A stretch of 64,000 nucleotides of DNA from Trochalopteron elliotii (lineage: Eukaryota; Chordata; Aves; Passeriformes; Leiothrichidae), in assembly GCA_024734555.1 (NCBI GenBank), contig JANPWX010000359.1, positions 366,805 through 430,804 of the forward strand, written 5' to 3'. Positions 61,736-64,000 of the stretch are shown one piece after another. Both the position numbers and the translations under genes were made by a program. Position 1 is the first letter of the stretch. The number at the start of each line of letters is the position of its first letter. The notes below the pieces were generated by a model, which had not been told where the DNA came from, searched no databases, and saw only the letters and a list, made by a program, of their open reading frames with translations.

Positions 61736-62397
61736 TGTCCTGGTTTAGGGCAAATCTGGGAGGAAACCCCTAGGGTTCCTAGGGGAATAGGTTCCCTCCG
61801 GGAAGCAGACTCAAACAGCCCGTCTCTCCAACTGGTCTGGGAAAGAACTTCCTTGGAGAAAAGTGGAAAAAACTATTTATTTAACAAACAAAGTGCTTAC
61901 AAGCATAAAGAATGAATAATATGACAATAAAACCTTCCGTTATACTGAAGTGAGATGGTAAATTCAGAAAGTCCTTGCTGTGGGCTGTAGCTCAGCTCCT
62001 TTGGTTTCTTATTAGCTCCTCCGGCACTGACAAAATGCCGAGGTTTAGGCCCTGATGGGACACAGGTTCCAGCTACTGGTGCTCCTCTGGGTTTTTTAGT
62101 TTGGAGCAGGTTTAAACAGTCTTAAGAAAAAGAAAAAAAACAGTCTAGGAAACTTCTCTGCCTCTGCTAGCTAAACTAACTAAGAGCAGAGCAGATTTCT
62201 GTGCCGCAGTCTGTCCGAGCCTCAGCCGAACACAGAGTCCTAGAGTGAGAAGTGAACACTGTTTTCAAAACAAACTCTGGGCTTCTTCTTGCTCCCCCTT
62301 CACTCCCAGAACTAGTCTTAAAGTCACAGAACTCAACATACAGCACAAACAGAACAGACGACTGGGGATACAAGCATCATAAAGTCACCCTAGGACA
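61736..62397 (-). mobile_element. Solo LTR family A, copy 2, with 5-bp target duplication
   Basis: 662 bp. On the minus strand it runs from TGTCCTAGGGTGACTTTATG to GCCCTAAACCAGGACA, homologous end to end with copy 1. CCTTG flanks it on both sides (61,731-61,735 and 62,398-62,402). A poly(A) signal (GTTAAATAAATAG) is present on the minus strand. No internal retroviral sequence. Confidence 0.92.
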
Positions 62398-62402
62398 CCT
62401 TG

Positions 62403-63380
62403 TTTCAAAGAGAGTTGATAACTGCAGGGCAACAGAGATCTCAGAAGTTTCATCTTGCCTTAAAATCCCCTGGATTTTCCTTACATTTTCTTCCTCAGTC
62501 CCAGACTTCACTGCCTGTAGATAACCTCTATTCTGTTCTTCAGCTGTTGTGCTAAGTCAGCATCCCAGCTGCTTGCCTGAAATCCAGTGAGTCATTTTCA
62601 GCATCACCCTTTTCTTCTTCCAAATCTGCAGATGTATTTATGCTGCACACCGCAGTGCGGTGGTTTCATGAATCACCTACTTATACATGTATATGTACAG
62701 GTATTGCAAATATCCCAGTGGCAGCAGCATGGAGCTCAGACAACTTAATTTTTCTTACCAACTTGGTCTGTCTCTGCTGCCTGGTTATACATTTGGTTGC
62801 ACATGTTTAAAGTATCCTGAAAGAATATGTGTATCCAGCGCTGTGATGACAACTACCGTCAATGATATTGTACCTCACAGAGACTCTTTGATCTAGAAAA
62901 CAGTATTTTTGTAGTTGGCAGCCAATACATGCTTTAAAATCAAATCCTTGTTTAATGAAGGGAAACACCGTGTGTGTCTTTTGATATTCTGTATCTGAAG
63001 TCATCACTGCTTACAGTACATGTCAGGTTTTGAAAAACAAAGCTGCTATGGCTTTTCTTTCTGTGCTATTGCCTACTGGGATTACAGATATTATAAAGTT
63101 ATCCTTGGAGCAATTAGAGCAGTGGCACTAAAGGAAGACCTTGGAATCTCTGCTTTACAATTCTGCACAAATATAGTCCATAATTTACATAAAATAAAAT
63201 TAAGCCACACTGATAATGACAAATATGAAAAGTTGTGAGGAATTATTCTGAAAATTTCTGAAGTAAAAAAAATCTGGAGGTAACAGAGAAACACTGCCCT
63301 TTCACAAGAAAACTTAAAACTGAAGATGGCATGTCCAGAAAGTAAGTAAATGAAAAATTAAAAAATGCAAGACAGGATTG
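62403..63380. other. Intergenic, no gene recognised
   Basis: Nothing recognised. Confidence 0.5.
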
Positions 63381-63900
63381 TTAAGAAAATAGGAACAGGC
63401 AATTACAAGCAATTCGTGAGTAAGGGTCTTGAGGAGAAATGGGTGCTAATGTCTTTACCAACCTCAAGGTGCACAAACTTGTTACAGAACCCAGCCAGTT
63501 TGACCCCTGAACATTAGGGCAACAGTCTAATGGGTCACCACAATGGCTATTGCAGGACCAACATATCCTGAATTTCCAAATTTTGGAGGAAAATGACACC
63601 TTCAAGGGGGCAATATGTGGCAGGCGGTTCAGGAAAGCTGTACCTTTCTAGTACCGCCAATAGGGAAAGGAAAGGGAAATAGAGAAACATGTGAGTGGGA
63701 GTTCAGGATAAAAGGAGGCTGCTGAGTCCTCCAAAACCTCGAGAAAGAAGCCCCATGGAGGTACGCCCCAGTGGACACTCTTCCTTTATTCACATAAAGT
63801 TGCAGGAATCCCGTCTCCTTTGCAGACACTGGCTTTTCAAAGTGATTTTCCACACAATATGTACATAGACCTGACATTAGTCTATGCCTAATGCAGGTCA
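63381..63900 (+). mobile_element. Probable ERV LTR with possible 3' internal end (family G)
   Basis: An LTR-like block starting near TGTGGCAGGCGGTTCAGG (about 63,615). It has a TATA-type GGATAAAAGGAGGC at about 63,706 and an ACATAAAGTTGCAGGAATCC stretch resembling a decayed poly(A)/U5 region. A purine-rich CAAGGGGGCAA just before could be the polypurine tract, so 63,381-63,614 may be the end of the internal region. No protein is readable. Confidence 0.5.
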
Positions 63901-64000
63901 CACCACATATATTATCCCATGATCTGCAGATATATTATTCTTAATCTTGAAATTTTTGTTTTTGTTGTTGTTGCCATTATTCCCAATGAAAAGCTGTTCA

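Noticed and set aside
35055..64000. Search for a neighbouring gene such as PLCL2 upstream of DAZL
   Set aside because: No exon with recognisable PLC-like sequence was found; in other vertebrates that gene lies further away.
1..64000. CRISPR arrays, operons, tRNA or rRNA genes
   Set aside because: No regularly spaced repeats or RNA-gene signatures were seen; the sequence is vertebrate nuclear DNA.

Overview
This is a gene-poor, AT-rich vertebrate genomic window. CR1 LINE fragments and retroviral LTRs are the dominant repeats, and the one recognisable protein-coding gene has the sequence character of a bird gene. The CR1 3' tails (variants of ATTCTATG), the avian-type solo LTRs and the DAZL protein all point to a bird. 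The LTR families look like those I associate with songbirds, which is inference from memory.

The central feature is DAZL (deleted in azoospermia-like), a germ-cell RNA-binding protein, on the minus strand. Ten coding exons (named exons 2-11) were read directly from 30,280 down to the stop codon at 19,515. All splice sites are GT/AG and the frame is open throughout, giving 290 residues before the first exon is added. The first exon encodes only one or two residues and is ambiguous. One candidate lies inside a CpG island (ATG at 33,082-33,084, directly followed by GTGAGTG, about 140 bp downstream of a CCAAT/TATA-like pair). The other lies about 0.8 kb further upstream (ATG-TCC at 33,859-33,864, followed by GTAAGA). 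The CpG-rich block at about 31.98-33.34 kb has YY1-like and E2F-like motifs and is the likely promoter. A polyadenylation signal at 18,711-18,716 suggests a 3' UTR of about 0.8 kb.

Left flank (1-18.7 kb): a roughly 2-kb old CR1 in minus orientation at the edge, several other CR1 pieces, an LTR at 12.1-12.6 kb and a CR1 cluster at 13.2-15.5 kb. One CR1 there carries a 375-bp unrecognised insertion flanked by an 8-bp direct repeat. It also has a perfect 15-bp-arm hairpin.

Right flank (33.9-64 kb): no convincing protein-coding exon was seen. It holds LTRs of at least seven types. Two copies of one family, in opposite orientation and each with its own 5-bp target-site duplication, are clean solo LTRs (34,428-35,049 and 61,736-62,397). 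An LTR fragment sits inside a CR1 at 56.1 kb, and an LTR with a possible polypurine tract lies at the right end. Unexplained, locally CpG-containing stretches near 38.5, 39.05 and 49.1 kb are candidate conserved noncoding elements.

Most other open frames are short and lie in repeats or introns. No tRNA, rRNA or CRISPR feature was recognised.
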